Assembly: GCA_005884575.1 (NCBI GenBank)
Contig: VAWW01000008.1
Coordinates: forward strand, 96,975 to 160,974
Direction of reading: 5' to 3'
From: Actinomycetota bacterium
GTDB taxonomy: Bacteria; Actinomycetota; Thermoleophilia; Gaiellales; Gaiellaceae
DNA length: 64,000 nt
This document shows, piece after piece, positions 8,798-17,492 of this stretch. The notes under the pieces are model-generated. The model was not told where the DNA came from. It did no database searches and saw nothing but the letters and a program-made list of their open reading frames with translations. Both the position numbers and the translations under genes were made by a program. How positions within the stretch are numbered: position 1 is the stretch's first letter; the number at the start of each line of letters is the position of its first letter.

Positions 8798-9772
8798 CTA
8801 TGCGGCGAGGCGAGAGAAGTCCGCGAGCGCGGGTGTCGCGAGGCCGATCGGCCGCGGCATCGGCGTGGCCTTCCGCCGTTTCGGCGGACCGATGATCAGC
8901 ACGACCGAGAGCACCACGAGCAGCCCTGCGAACACAGTCGTCCCCGTCACCGGCTCCCCGAGCACGGCCGCGCCGAGCGCGATCGCGACGACCGGATTGA
9001 CGTACGCGTGGGTCGAGACGACGGTCGTCGAGACGTTGCGGAGCAGCCACCCGTACGCGGAGTACGCGAGCAGCGAGCCGAACACGATCAGGTAGAGCAT
9101 GGCGCCGACCGCGGCGAGCGGGACCTGCGTCGGGTGCAGCCGCCCGAGCTCGCCGGTCGCCGCTCCGCCGATCGCGAGCAGCACGCCGGCGGCGATCATC
9201 TCCATGCCCGCGCCGACGTTCGGGCGGCGAGGCAACGGGGCTGAGCGCGCGTAGATCGTTCCGGCGGCCCACGCGATCGTTCCGACGAGGACGGCGAGCA
9301 CCGCGGGCAGATCGAGATGCGAGGCCGAGGGCCCGACGAGGACGGCGACGCCGACGAGGCCGATACCCATTCCGGCGACCGTGCCTGCCGAGAGGCGCCT
9401 GCCGGTCACGATCCCATCGATCCCGACGAGCCAGAGGGGGATCGTCGCGCAGAGGAGTGCTGCGAGGCCCGTGTCGAGCCCGCGCTGCACGGCCCAGGCG
9501 ACGAGGCCGGTATCGACGCAGAGCAGCAGGGCGCCGACGATCGTCGCTGCGCGCCACTGCCGAAAGTCCGGGCGGTCGCCGGCGCGGTCGCCGCGGCGGA
9601 TCGACCAGGCGTAGAGGATCGCGCCCGCCACGAGGAAGCGGAGCGAGAGCATGAGCAACGGCGGGATCGACCGCACGGCCACGGCGACCCCGAGGTACGT
9701 CGACCCCCAGATCACGTAGACCGCAGCGAGTGCGACCGCCGCCGCCGCAACCGGCTTGCGGAGCGAGGTCAT
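8798..9772 (-). CDS. EamA/DMT-family transporter
   Basis: 324-residue integral membrane protein with about ten predicted hydrophobic segments arranged as two EamA repeats (AAVYVIWGSTYLGVAVAVRS at the start; second repeat from about residue 160). The first repeat carries the family's WGSxY and RFLxAG motifs. Such proteins usually export amino acids or metabolites; the substrate cannot be read from sequence. It is divergent from the LysR regulator at 9832, which probably controls it. Confidence 0.88.
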   Translation of the reverse strand: MTSLRKPVAAAAVALAAVYVIWGSTYLGVAVAVRSIPPLLMLSLRFLVAGAILYAWSIRRGDRAGDRPDFRQWRAATIVGALLLCVDTGLVAWAVQRGLDTGLAALLCATIPLWLVGIDGIVTGRRLSAGTVAGMGIGLVGVAVLVGPSASHLDLPAVLAVLVGTIAWAAGTIYARSAPLPRRPNVGAGMEMIAAGVLLAIGGAATGELGRLHPTQVPLAAVGAMLYLIVFGSLLAYSAYGWLLRNVSTTVVSTHAYVNPVVAIALGAAVLGEPVTGTTVFAGLLVVLSVVLIIGPPKRRKATPMPRPIGLATPALADFSRLAA

Positions 9773-9806
9773 GGCTCCAGCGTGCCTGCGGCGGTCTATA
9801 AGCGCA

Positions 9807-9831
9807 AATCGGGTTAGAATTGTAAACGATT
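9807..9831. promoter_or_regulatory. Dyad in the EamA-LysR intergenic region
   Basis: AATCG (9807-9811) and CGATT (9827-9831) form inverted arms separated by 15 bases, with an inner GTT-N9-AAC at 9813-9827. The region is AT-rich compared with its surroundings and abuts the LysR ATG. This is a likely LysR-type binding site and shared divergent promoter zone. Confidence 0.4.
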
Positions 9832-10791
9832 ATGAAACCTGATCGTTGGCTGGGGGTGGAGCTGCGCCATCTGGCGGCCCTGGAGGCGCTCGCGCGCACC
9901 GGGTCGTTCGGCGGTGCCGCGCGGGAGCTCGGCTACTCGCAGTCGGCGGTCAGCCAGCAGATCGCGCAGCTCGAGAAGGTCGTCGGCCAGCGGCTGGTCG
10001 AGCGCCCTGGTGGGCCGCGGCCCGTCTCGCTGACGGACGCGGGCCGGTTGCTGCTCCGCCACGCCGACTCGATCGTCGCCCAGCTCGAGGCTGCGCAGGC
10101 CGACATGGAAGCACTGGCCGAGGGCGCCGCCGGCCCGCTGCGCGTCGGCATCTACCAGAGCGTCGGCGCTCGGCTGCTGCCGCCCCTGCTCCATCGCTTC
10201 TCCGAGAAGTGGCCGCGGGTCGAGATCCAGCTCCGCGAGGAGGCGGACGATGCGGAGTTGCTGCGCCTCGTCGAGCGCGGCGAACTCGACGTCGCGTTCG
10301 GCGATCTGCCGCTGGAGGAAGGGCCGTTCGAGCTCGTCGAGCTGATCCGCGATCCCTACGTGCTGCTCGTGGCCGCCGACTCGCCGCTCGCGGAGCGCGA
10401 CGCCGCGCCTTCGGTACGCGAGCTCTCAGGCCTGCCGCTGATCGCATGGCGGACGCAGTCGAGTGCAGAGGAGTTCCTGCGCGGCCGCGTGCCCGACCTC
10501 AACGTTCTCTTCCGCACGGACGACAACGGAACGCTCGTCGGCCTCGTAGCGGAAGGCGTCGGCGCGGCGGTCGTGCCGCGGCTCGTCGTCAACCCGCGCA
10601 ATCCGGCGGTCGTCGGGCTTCCCTTCGGCACGCGGATTCCGCCCCGGGTGATCGTCCTCGCGTGGCACCGCGACCGCTACCGCTCGGCGGCGGCCGAGGC
10701 GTTCGTCGCCGAGGCGCAGCGGGTCGCCGACGAGTTCAGTCCAGAGGCTCGCCCCGGAGAGCGCGGACGTAGCGTTCCGCGGAGCGCGTGA
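9832..10791 (+). CDS. LysR-family transcriptional regulator
   Basis: 319 residues with the N-terminal winged helix-turn-helix (LRHLAALEALARTGSFGGAA, then YSQSAVSQQIAQLEKVVGQR, residues 12-70) and a C-terminal substrate-binding domain beginning about residue 100 (GPLRVGIYQSVGARLLPPLL). It is divergent from the EamA transporter, 59 bases apart, the standard arrangement for a regulator and its target. The 3' end overlaps the convergent metallo-hydrolase gene by 56 bases. Confidence 0.93.
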   Translation: MKPDRWLGVELRHLAALEALARTGSFGGAARELGYSQSAVSQQIAQLEKVVGQRLVERPGGPRPVSLTDAGRLLLRHADSIVAQLEAAQADMEALAEGAAGPLRVGIYQSVGARLLPPLLHRFSEKWPRVEIQLREEADDAELLRLVERGELDVAFGDLPLEEGPFELVELIRDPYVLLVAADSPLAERDAAPSVRELSGLPLIAWRTQSSAEEFLRGRVPDLNVLFRTDDNGTLVGLVAEGVGAAVVPRLVVNPRNPAVVGLPFGTRIPPRVIVLAWHRDRYRSAAAEAFVAEAQRVADEFSPEARPGERGRSVPRSA

Positions 10792-11515
10792 CGACGCTTT
10801 TGCCGTCGTGCGGGACGAGGCGATCCCACCAAGCGCCGACGATCCGGTCGAACGAGAACGGCTCCAGCGCGTCGCAAATCCGGTAGATCGCGTCCTCGGC
10901 GAGCGGGATCAGGTTCGGGTAGCTGTACATGAAGCTCACCCACTCGCGGTCGGGGATGACCTGGACGATGTCGCCGGAGAGGAGTGCATCGCCGACGTGC
11001 AGCACGGTGCCGCCGGCGAAGTGGCCGCCGCAACGGATCAGCGTCAGGCCGCCGCCGAGATCCTTCGTCTCGCCGTCCCAGAGCTCGATGCGGTCGTCGG
11101 GCCGCATGATCCACTCGCGGTCGGCGGCGTGCAGGTGGATCGGGCAGTCGAACCGGCGTGCCCACTCGACCATCCCGGAGTAGTAGTGCGGGTGCGAGAT
11201 CGCGATCGCGGCGAGGCCGCCCTGCTGCTCGACCGCCTCGGCTGTCTCGTCGTCGAGCAGCGTGATGCAGTCCCACATGACGTTCGCATCGCCGTGCGGG
11301 ACGAGCAGCGCGCGCTGGCCGATCGCGAAGGACGGCTCGGTGCCGATCCCGACGAAGCCGGCGTCGTCGCGGATCCAGTTGCCGTGCTCGCGCCGGAGCT
11401 CGGCGAGCGTCGTCCACCGCTGGCCGTCTGCCGGGACGTGCTGGCGCGCGTCGTCGCAGACGGGACAGCGTTGAGGATCGGGGACGCCGAACTGCGTCCC
11501 GCAGGTGCAACAGAT
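10736..11515 (-). CDS. Metallo-beta-lactamase-fold hydrolase with N-terminal zinc finger
   Basis: The full frame reads ICCTCGTQF ... CPVCDDARQHV (four-cysteine zinc knuckle), RWTTLAEL, then GIGTEPSFAIGQRALL and the hydrolase part AISHPHYYSGMVEWARRFD, HLHAADREWI, CGGHFAGGTVLHV, SGDIVQV. The HPHYYSG stretch replaces the usual HxHxDH. No ATG, GTG or TTG lies in frame before residue 80; the frame begins just behind the DivIVA-like stop at 11526. The start given (ATC at 11513-11515) is only a boundary; a mutated start or a GTC at 11522-11524 are options. It is the second gene of the DivIVA-like unit. Confidence 0.75.
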   Translation of the reverse strand: MCCTCGTQFGVPDPQRCPVCDDARQHVPADGQRWTTLAELRREHGNWIRDDAGFVGIGTEPSFAIGQRALLVPHGDANVMWDCITLLDDETAEAVEQQGGLAAIAISHPHYYSGMVEWARRFDCPIHLHAADREWIMRPDDRIELWDGETKDLGGGLTLIRCGGHFAGGTVLHVGDALLSGDIVQVIPDREWVSFMYSYPNLIPLAEDAIYRICDALEPFSFDRIVGAWWDRLVPHDGKSVVTRSAERYVRALRGEPLD

Positions 11516-11525
11516 CGCGAAGACG

Positions 11526-12032
11526 CTAGTAGCCGAGCTCGTCGCCTGCGCCGTCGGTCGGGCCCACGCCCGCGACGACGGTCTCCTGCGAGCGCTCGTG
11601 CAGCCGCTCGCGGCCGCGCCGCACGGCCGTGAGAAACTTGTCGAGGTTGACCTCGAGCGTCGAGAGGATCCCGTCCGCCCAGTCCTCCATCTCGAGCCGC
11701 GTCTCCCGCGCCTGACGCCGTGCGTCGTCGACGATCTCCTGCGCCTGACGCTCGGCGAGCTTGACGATCTCGGTCTGCGACGCCTCCCGCACGGCTTGTT
11801 CCCGGGCCTCGGCGAGCAGCCGGTCGGTCTCGCGCTTCGCCTCGGCGAGCATCTCCTGGCGCTCCTTGACGATCCAGCGCGCCTGTTTGATCTCCTCGGG
11901 GATCGTCGCCCGCATCTGGTCGAGGATGTCGTAGATCTCGTCGCGGTCGATCCGCACCTGGTCGGTGAGGGGCACGGCCTTCGCGTTGTGCACGAGGTCG
12001 TCGAGCTTGTCGATTAGAACGAGTACGTCCAT
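11526..12032 (-). CDS. DivIVA-like coiled-coil protein
   Basis: 168 residues, almost wholly helical: MDVLVLIDKLDDLVHNAKAV, then RIDRDEIYDILDQMRATIPEEI and a long charged coiled coil (KERQEMLAEAKRETDRLLAEA). This matches actinobacterial ATP-synthase-F0-B-like/DivIVA proteins near coaD (the SepIVA type), which act in septation and polar growth. The same neighbourhood (rsmD-coaD-this gene) is common in actinobacteria. A possible leaderless promoter (TAGACT, 7 bases before ATG) is visible. Confidence 0.8.
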   Translation of the reverse strand: MDVLVLIDKLDDLVHNAKAVPLTDQVRIDRDEIYDILDQMRATIPEEIKQARWIVKERQEMLAEAKRETDRLLAEAREQAVREASQTEIVKLAERQAQEIVDDARRQARETRLEMEDWADGILSTLEVNLDKFLTAVRRGRERLHERSQETVVAGVGPTDGAGDELGY

Positions 12033-12111
12033 GGCTCTCAGTCTAGCCTTCGGTTGTTCGGCGGGGGAATGGGCGTTCCTCCAGGGGCGGCGCGGCGCCT
12101 TTAGGTGACTT

Positions 12112-12627
12112 CTACTCGGCCGGGTTCTCGGGCGTCCCCGGGCGGCCGTTCGGGAACAGCTCCTTGAACCGCTGGGCGACCCGTTCCGGGACGAACTCGT
12201 CGACGCTGCCGCCGAACGCGGCGATCTCCTTCACGCCGCTCGACGAGACGAAGCTGACCTGCGGGCTCGCCATCACGTACACGGTCTCGATGTCCGGCGC
12301 GAGCGACCGGTTGAGCTGGTTCATCTGGAACTCCCACTCGAAGTCCGAGATCACGCGCAGCCCCTTGACGATCGCGCGCGCGTCCCACCTCCGCGCGAAG
12401 TCCACGACGAGCTCGCGGAACACGTCGACCTCGACGTTGTCGAGATGCGAGAGCGCGTCGCGGAGGAAGGAGATCCGCTCCTCGACCGTGAACATCGGCT
12501 GCTTGTGGTGCGGCGTCCCGACGACGCCGACGACGACGCGGTCGAAGATCCCCGCCGCGCGGCTGATGACGTCCACGTGCCCGTACGTCACCGGATCGTA
12601 CGAACCCGGGCAGATCGCCGTTATCAC
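12112..12627 (-). CDS. coaD: Phosphopantetheine adenylyltransferase
   Basis: Adds AMP to 4'-phosphopantetheine in CoA synthesis. The 171-residue protein has the nucleotidyltransferase motif GSYDPVTYGH at 8-17 (usually GSFDPxTxGH), VKGLRVISDFEWE at 88-100 and SFVSSSGVKE at 125-134 (usually FISSS). Length is slightly above the usual 160. GTG start overlaps the rsmD stop as GTGA. Confidence 0.96.
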   Translation of the reverse strand: MITAICPGSYDPVTYGHVDVISRAAGIFDRVVVGVVGTPHHKQPMFTVEERISFLRDALSHLDNVEVDVFRELVVDFARRWDARAIVKGLRVISDFEWEFQMNQLNRSLAPDIETVYVMASPQVSFVSSSGVKEIAAFGGSVDEFVPERVAQRFKELFPNGRPGTPENPAE

Positions 12628-13166
12628 GGCGCGCGCTCGAAGAGGCTCAGTCGCGCGGCGCCGTACCGTCGGCTCGTGCGGACCGCGAGCGGCGGCAGCA
12701 CCGGCTCGACACGCGTATCCGTCTCCACGACGACGAGCCCGTCGGGGGCGAGGATCGACGGGAGGTACCGCGCAAGCTGGGGCTGGAGGTCGGCGAACAT
12801 CGCGTAGGGCGGGTCGACGAGCACGAGATCATAATCCCTGCCCGCGGCGGTCTCGGCGGCGAGAGCCTCCAATGCATCGCGGCGCAGCACGGTCGCTCCC
12901 GTCAGGCGCAGCTTGTCGAGGTTGCGCTCGATCGCGCGTGCAGCGTCCGCGTCCGACTCGACGAAGACCGCGCGATCGGCGCCGCGGGACAGCGCCTCGA
13001 GACCCATCGCGCCCGAGCCGGCAAAGAGGTCGAGCACCCGCGCGCCGTCGACGGGGCCGATCAGGTTGAACGCGGCCTCGCGGACGCGATCGCCCGTCGG
13101 CCGCGTGTCGAGGCCCTTCGGCGCGTAGATCGTGTGGCCCTTGCGGCTGCCCGCGATGATCCGCAC
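12624..13166 (-). CDS. rsmD: 16S rRNA (guanine966-N2)-methyltransferase
   Basis: 180-residue SAM-dependent methyltransferase with MRIIAGSRKG, RPTGDRVREAAFN, VLDLFAGSGAMGLEALSRG (SAM loop, 44-62) and catalytic DPPY at 118-121. All are characteristic of RsmD. It forms a two-gene unit with coaD (4-base overlap), as in many bacteria. Confidence 0.95.
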   Translation of the reverse strand: MRIIAGSRKGHTIYAPKGLDTRPTGDRVREAAFNLIGPVDGARVLDLFAGSGAMGLEALSRGADRAVFVESDADAARAIERNLDKLRLTGATVLRRDALEALAAETAAGRDYDLVLVDPPYAMFADLQPQLARYLPSILAPDGLVVVETDTRVEPVLPPLAVRTSRRYGAARLSLFERAP

Positions 13167-13184
13167 GGCGCCATTGTCGCGAGT

Positions 13185-14138
13185 CTAGGCGGCCGTCACG
13201 AAGCAGACGTCGTGCGACGACGAGGCGACGCGCGTCCGGAAGACGCGCTCGCCGCGGCCGTCGAAAGCACACATCGACCCGCTGGCCAGCGACGCCGTCA
13301 GCACTCTCCCCCACCCGTTCTGGACATTGAACGAGCCGACCGGCAAGGACGCCGTGTGGCGGACGCGGCCGTCGAGCCCGTGGACGCGCAGTGTCCCGGA
13401 GTTGCCGCTCGTCACGTACGCGGTCGAGCCGATGAACGTCACGTGTTGCGGCGCCGCGTCCGCGCGGAGCTGCGCGACGAGATGGCGGCCGCGCGCGTCG
13501 TAGATCGCAAGTGCGCCGCGGTCGCCGGACGTGACCCACACGTGGCGGCGGTCCGGCGAGAACCCGACGGCGTGGGCGAGGAACGGCGGCGTGACCCGCG
13601 CGGCGAGGCGCAGGCTGTCCGGGCGTCTGACGTCGACGACGGCGAGCCGGCGCGACTCGGTGCCCAGTGCGACCCAGAGCACGCTGCCCGTCGCGTCGAG
13701 CGCGAGGTGGCGCGGCCATTCGCCGAGATGCACGCGTCCGACAACCCGCCCTCGCTCGACGTCGAGCGTCGCGACCTCTGCACGTCCGGAATCGGTCACG
13801 AACGCGTACCGGCCGTCCCGGCTCGGGACTGCGTAGCGCGGCTCTTCGATTCCGTGGACGACGTGACGCACGGAGAGCGTCGGCGCATCGAGGACCGTCA
13901 CGACGCCGGTCGTCCAGTGGGCGACGACCGCGCTCGAGCCGACGGCCTCGATGCTGCGCGGGTCGGGCGACGTTCGGATGCGCCGCGCGATCCGGCCCGT
14001 CCCGAGGTCGACCGCTACGAGGTGCGCCTCCTGGTCGGCCGTCGCGAGCGCGAGGGGCCACCCGCCCGCGAGCGCGCGACCGGAGCGCAGCGCGAAGGGC
14101 AGCGCAGCCGCAGCCACGACGAACTTGCGTCGATCCAC
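13185..14138 (-). CDS. Exported YVTN/beta-propeller protein
   Basis: 317 residues. The start MDRRKFVVAAAALPFAL carries a twin-arginine-like RRKF signal followed by a hydrophobic segment, suggesting Tat export. The rest repeats blades with the pattern of YVTN propellers (HLVAVDLGTGRIARRI, RYAFVTDSGRAEVATLDVERG, VLWVALGTESRRLAVVDV, HVWVTSGDRGALAIYDARG, AYVTSGNSGTLRVHGLDG). Function unknown; such proteins often bind ligands or partner proteins at the cell surface. Confidence 0.8.
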   Translation of the reverse strand: MDRRKFVVAAAALPFALRSGRALAGGWPLALATADQEAHLVAVDLGTGRIARRIRTSPDPRSIEAVGSSAVVAHWTTGVVTVLDAPTLSVRHVVHGIEEPRYAVPSRDGRYAFVTDSGRAEVATLDVERGRVVGRVHLGEWPRHLALDATGSVLWVALGTESRRLAVVDVRRPDSLRLAARVTPPFLAHAVGFSPDRRHVWVTSGDRGALAIYDARGRHLVAQLRADAAPQHVTFIGSTAYVTSGNSGTLRVHGLDGRVRHTASLPVGSFNVQNGWGRVLTASLASGSMCAFDGRGERVFRTRVASSSHDVCFVTAA

Positions 14139-14150
14139 GTCGGGAATACG

Positions 14151-16182
14151 TCAGGCGAGCGCGGCGGGGTCCGTGTCGGCGAACAGCGCGTCGACCTCGT
14201 CCTGCAGCGGACCGGACTCGTCGACGAGCGACGCTGCGAGGGTGCGGGCCCGCTCCAGCAGAGGCCTGTCCGCGCGCAGCCGCGCGAATTTCAGGTCCGA
14301 GATTCCCGCCTGCCGGGTGCCGAGCAGTTGACCGCCGCCGCGCAGGTCAAGGTCCACCTCGGCGAGCTCGAAGCCGTCGGTCGTCGCAACGAGGGCCTGC
14401 AGGCGCGTCTGCGCCGCCTCCGTGAGCTCCTCCTTCGTCCGCGAGACGAGCAGGCAGTACGACTGCTCCGCACCGCGACCGACCCGGCCGCGGAGCTGAT
14501 GCAGCTGCGCGAGCCCGAAGCGGTCGGCCTCCTGCACGATCATCACCGTCGAGTTCGGGACGTCGACGCCGACCTCGATCACCGTCGTGGCGACAAGGAC
14601 GTCGAGGTCGCGCGACTTGAACTGCGACATCAACTCGCGCCGGTCGGCCGGCTTCAGCCGGCCGTGCAGGCAGCCGATTCGGTAACCCTTCAGCTCGGCG
14701 CGGCGCAGCCGCTCCGCCTCCTGCTCGGCCGCGCGCGCCTGCGTCGTCTCCGACGCCTCAACGAGCGGGCATACCACGTACGCCTGCCGGCCGTCGTCGA
14801 GCAGTCGCTGCAGCCGGCGGTACGCCTCGGGCGCCTTCTCCTCGGGAATCCAGCTCGTGATCACCGGCTTGCGCATCGCCGGCGGCTTCGCGATCTCCGA
14901 GACGGCGAGGTCGCCGTAGACCGTGAGCGCAAGAGTGCGCGGGATCGGCGTCGCCGTCATGTGCAGGACGTGTGGCGAGCGTCCTTCGGTGAGCGCGCGC
15001 CGCTGCTCGACGCCGAAACGATGCTGCTCGTCGACGACGGCGACTGCGAGGTCGCGCAACTCGACGTCCTTCTGGATCAGCGCGTGCGTGCCGACGACGA
15101 CGTCTGCGCCGAGCGCCTGCTCGCGCTCGCCCTTCGGCGTCGCGCTCGTGAGCAGCGCACACGTGACGTCGAGCTCGGAGCAGAGGCCTTCGATCGTCAG
15201 GAAGTGCTGCTCGGCGAGCGTCTCCGTCGGCGCCATCAGCGCGCCCTGGCGGCCGTTCTCGACGGCGCGCAGGAGCGCGTAGAGCGCGACGACGGTCTTG
15301 CCTGAACCGACGTCGCCCTGCAGCAGGCGCTGCATCGGCACGGTGCGCGCGAGGTCGCCGTCGAGCTCCCGGATCGCCTGCTCCTGGTGCGGCGTCAGAG
15401 CAAAGGGCAGCGCCTTGCGATGGCGCCAGCGTCGCCTCGCGCTCCCGCGCGCGCCGCGCGATCCCGACCTGGAGCAACAGCAGCTCGTCAAAGGCGAGCC
15501 GCTGCCGGCCGATCTCGGCCTCCGCTTCCGAGCGCGGCCGGTGCAGCGCGAGGAGTGCATCCGCGCGGAGCGGAAGCGCCTCCCGCGCGCGCAGCTCCGC
15601 GGGCAGAGGATCCGGATGGTCGTCGGCGTGCGCGAGCGCCGCGTTCACGAGATCGCGCACCTTCTTCGGCGTCAGCTCCTCGCTCGCCGGATAGATCGGG
15701 ATGCGGGGTGCGGCTTCGGCGTCGAAGTGCGTCTCCCGCACCGCGAAGCCGCCGTGCCGGAGCGTGCCCACGAGCCGCAGGCGCACGCCGGGTTGCAGCT
15801 TCTTCGCAACCCAATCCTGGTTGAACCACGTCGCGGTGATCCGGTCGGTGTCGTCGGCGACGACCGCGTTGATCACCGTCAGACGCGGTCGAACGCGGCG
15901 GGAGGATGCACGGACGACCGCGACGTCGATCGCGACCTCTTCCTCACCCGACAGCTTCGCGATCGTCGTCACCGGGACGAAACGGAACGGTGCATGCTCG
16001 AGCAGGTCGCGCACCGTCTCGAGCCCGAGCTTCGCGAGCTTGCGCTGGACCGCCGGTCCGACGCCGGGCAGCGTGTCGAGTGTCCGCGCCAGCCGCTCCG
16101 GCCGGATGCGTCCACGCGTCGGCGGCCAGGACGCGGGTCGGTCCACGCCTGCGAATCCCGCGGGTGTGCGGGTCGCTGTCAC
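14151..16182 (-). CDS. recG: ATP-dependent DNA helicase RecG, frame-disrupted
   Basis: Branch-migration helicase for replication-fork rescue. From 16182: LPGVGPAVQRKLAKLGL (helix-hairpin), wedge/OB domain (LLEHAPFRFVP ... AVVADDTDRITATWFNQDW), up to REATLA. The frame then changes near 15424 and continues as HRKALPFALTPHQEQAIREL, GDVGSGKTVVALYA (Walker A), VVDEQHRFGV (DExH), VIEVGVDVPNSTVMIVQEADRFGLAQLHQLRGRVGRG and SDLKFARLRADRPLLE. About a dozen residues appear missing at the junction. Both halves are well conserved on either side, so a sequence error or small deletion is likely. Confidence 0.92.
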
Positions 16183-16236
16183 CTGCGCAACCAGGATGTT
16201 CGTGAGTCTAGGACCGGGCCCGGACGGAGCGCCACG

Positions 16237-17100
16237 TCACGCGTCGTCGAACCAGAAGAAGCCCACGGTCCCGGGACCGGCGTGGGCGCCCACGACCGCG
16301 CCGAGGCTCGTCACGACCTCGATCTGCGCCTGCGGCCGCTCCGCACGCGTCATCGCCTCGAGCGCGGCAGCGCGATCGGCAGCCTCCGCGTGAGCGATCC
16401 CGATCCGCAGCGTCGGCGTGTCCTGCGTCGCTTCGGCGAGCTCGTCGACGATCTCGGCGAGTGCCTTCTGGCTGCCCCGCACGCGCTTGACCGGAACGAC
16501 CTCGCCCTCGCGAATCGAGAGGATCGGCTTCACGTTCAGCAATGTGCCGGCCATCGCGCGCGCTCGGCCGATGCGGCCGCCGCGCTGCAGGAACTCGAGC
16601 GTGTCGACGGTGAACAGCAGCCCGTGGCCCGCCTTGTACCGAGCGACGAGCGCGTCCACCTCGTCGTCCGTGGTGCCGGCGTCGAGCCGCCGCTGGATTG
16701 CGAGCGCGAGCATCGCGACGGCGGCCGATGCCGTCTCTGTGTCGATCGTCCGCACCCTGTCGCCGCCGAGCAGCGCACCGGCCGAGGTCGCGCTCTCGAA
16801 CGTCCCGCTGAGACGGGCCGAGATGTGCAGCGAGAAGATCCGGTCGTAGTGCCCGGCGAGTCCCTCGTAGGTCGCGAGGAAGTCGCCCGGCGTCGGCTGC
16901 GACGTGGTCGGCGTCGCCGTCGCGATGCGGAGGCGCGCGTAGAACTGGTCGGGGCCGAGGTCGACGTAGTCGCGATAGCTCTCGTCGCCGAAGCGGACAT
17001 AGAGCGGAACGACGCGCCAGTTCGGAAAGCGCCGCGCCTCCTCCGTGAAGTCGGCGGTCGAGTCGAGGACGATCGCGGTGTTCGCCGCGGTTAGCGTCAC
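16237..17100 (-). CDS. DegV-family fatty-acid-binding protein (FakB-like)
   Basis: 287 residues with VLDSTADF near the N-terminus, HISARLSGTFESA mid-protein and GTVGFFWFDDA at the end, all of the DegV fold that buries one fatty acid. In Gram-positive bacteria DegV/FakB presents fatty acid to the kinase FakA, and a DAK2/FakA protein is encoded two genes upstream in this unit. The start overlaps the preceding receiver-domain stop as ATGA. Confidence 0.92.
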   Translation of the reverse strand: MTLTAANTAIVLDSTADFTEEARRFPNWRVVPLYVRFGDESYRDYVDLGPDQFYARLRIATATPTTSQPTPGDFLATYEGLAGHYDRIFSLHISARLSGTFESATSAGALLGGDRVRTIDTETASAAVAMLALAIQRRLDAGTTDDEVDALVARYKAGHGLLFTVDTLEFLQRGGRIGRARAMAGTLLNVKPILSIREGEVVPVKRVRGSQKALAEIVDELAEATQDTPTLRIGIAHAEAADRAAALEAMTRAERPQAQIEVVTSLGAVVGAHAGPGTVGFFWFDDA

Positions 17101-17486
17101 GCGCTACGCGTTCTGGTCGCCGCCGCGTTGCGCAGCGCCTCGACGATCGTGTCGAGCTCCTGGTCCTTCGTCAGGCACGCGACGGCGCCGGCCTCCAGCA
17201 ATGCCTCCACCTCCGTCGCGTTCGCGGAGGCCGTCAGGCACACGACTGCCGTATCGGGACACGCGGCGCGCACCGCGAGCGTCGCCTGCACGCCGTCGAG
17301 ACCGGGCAGCCTGTAGTCCATCAGCACGACATCCGGCTCGTACGCTTTGCACGCCGGAACGGCTTCGGTGCCGTCGCCGACCGACGCGACGACCTCCACG
17401 TCGGAGCGAAGCCCGAGGAGCAGCTCGAGGGCCTCGCGGAATACCTGGTTGTCTTCGACGAGAACGATGCGGACGGGGTCGGGCAC
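17097..17486 (-). CDS. Stand-alone response-regulator receiver domain
   Basis: 129 residues consisting of one receiver domain and nothing else: acidic pair E11-D12, phosphoacceptor D57 in VVLMDYRLPG, T85 and K107. There is no output domain, and no histidine kinase gene is near. It is wedged between degV (4-base overlap) and fakA (6 bases), so it is co-transcribed with the fatty-acid kinase genes. It may work by protein contact rather than DNA binding. Confidence 0.9.
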   Translation of the reverse strand: MPDPVRIVLVEDNQVFREALELLLGLRSDVEVVASVGDGTEAVPACKAYEPDVVLMDYRLPGLDGVQATLAVRAACPDTAVVCLTASANATEVEALLEAGAVACLTKDQELDTIVEALRNAAATRTRSA

Positions 17487-17492
17487 CGGGGC

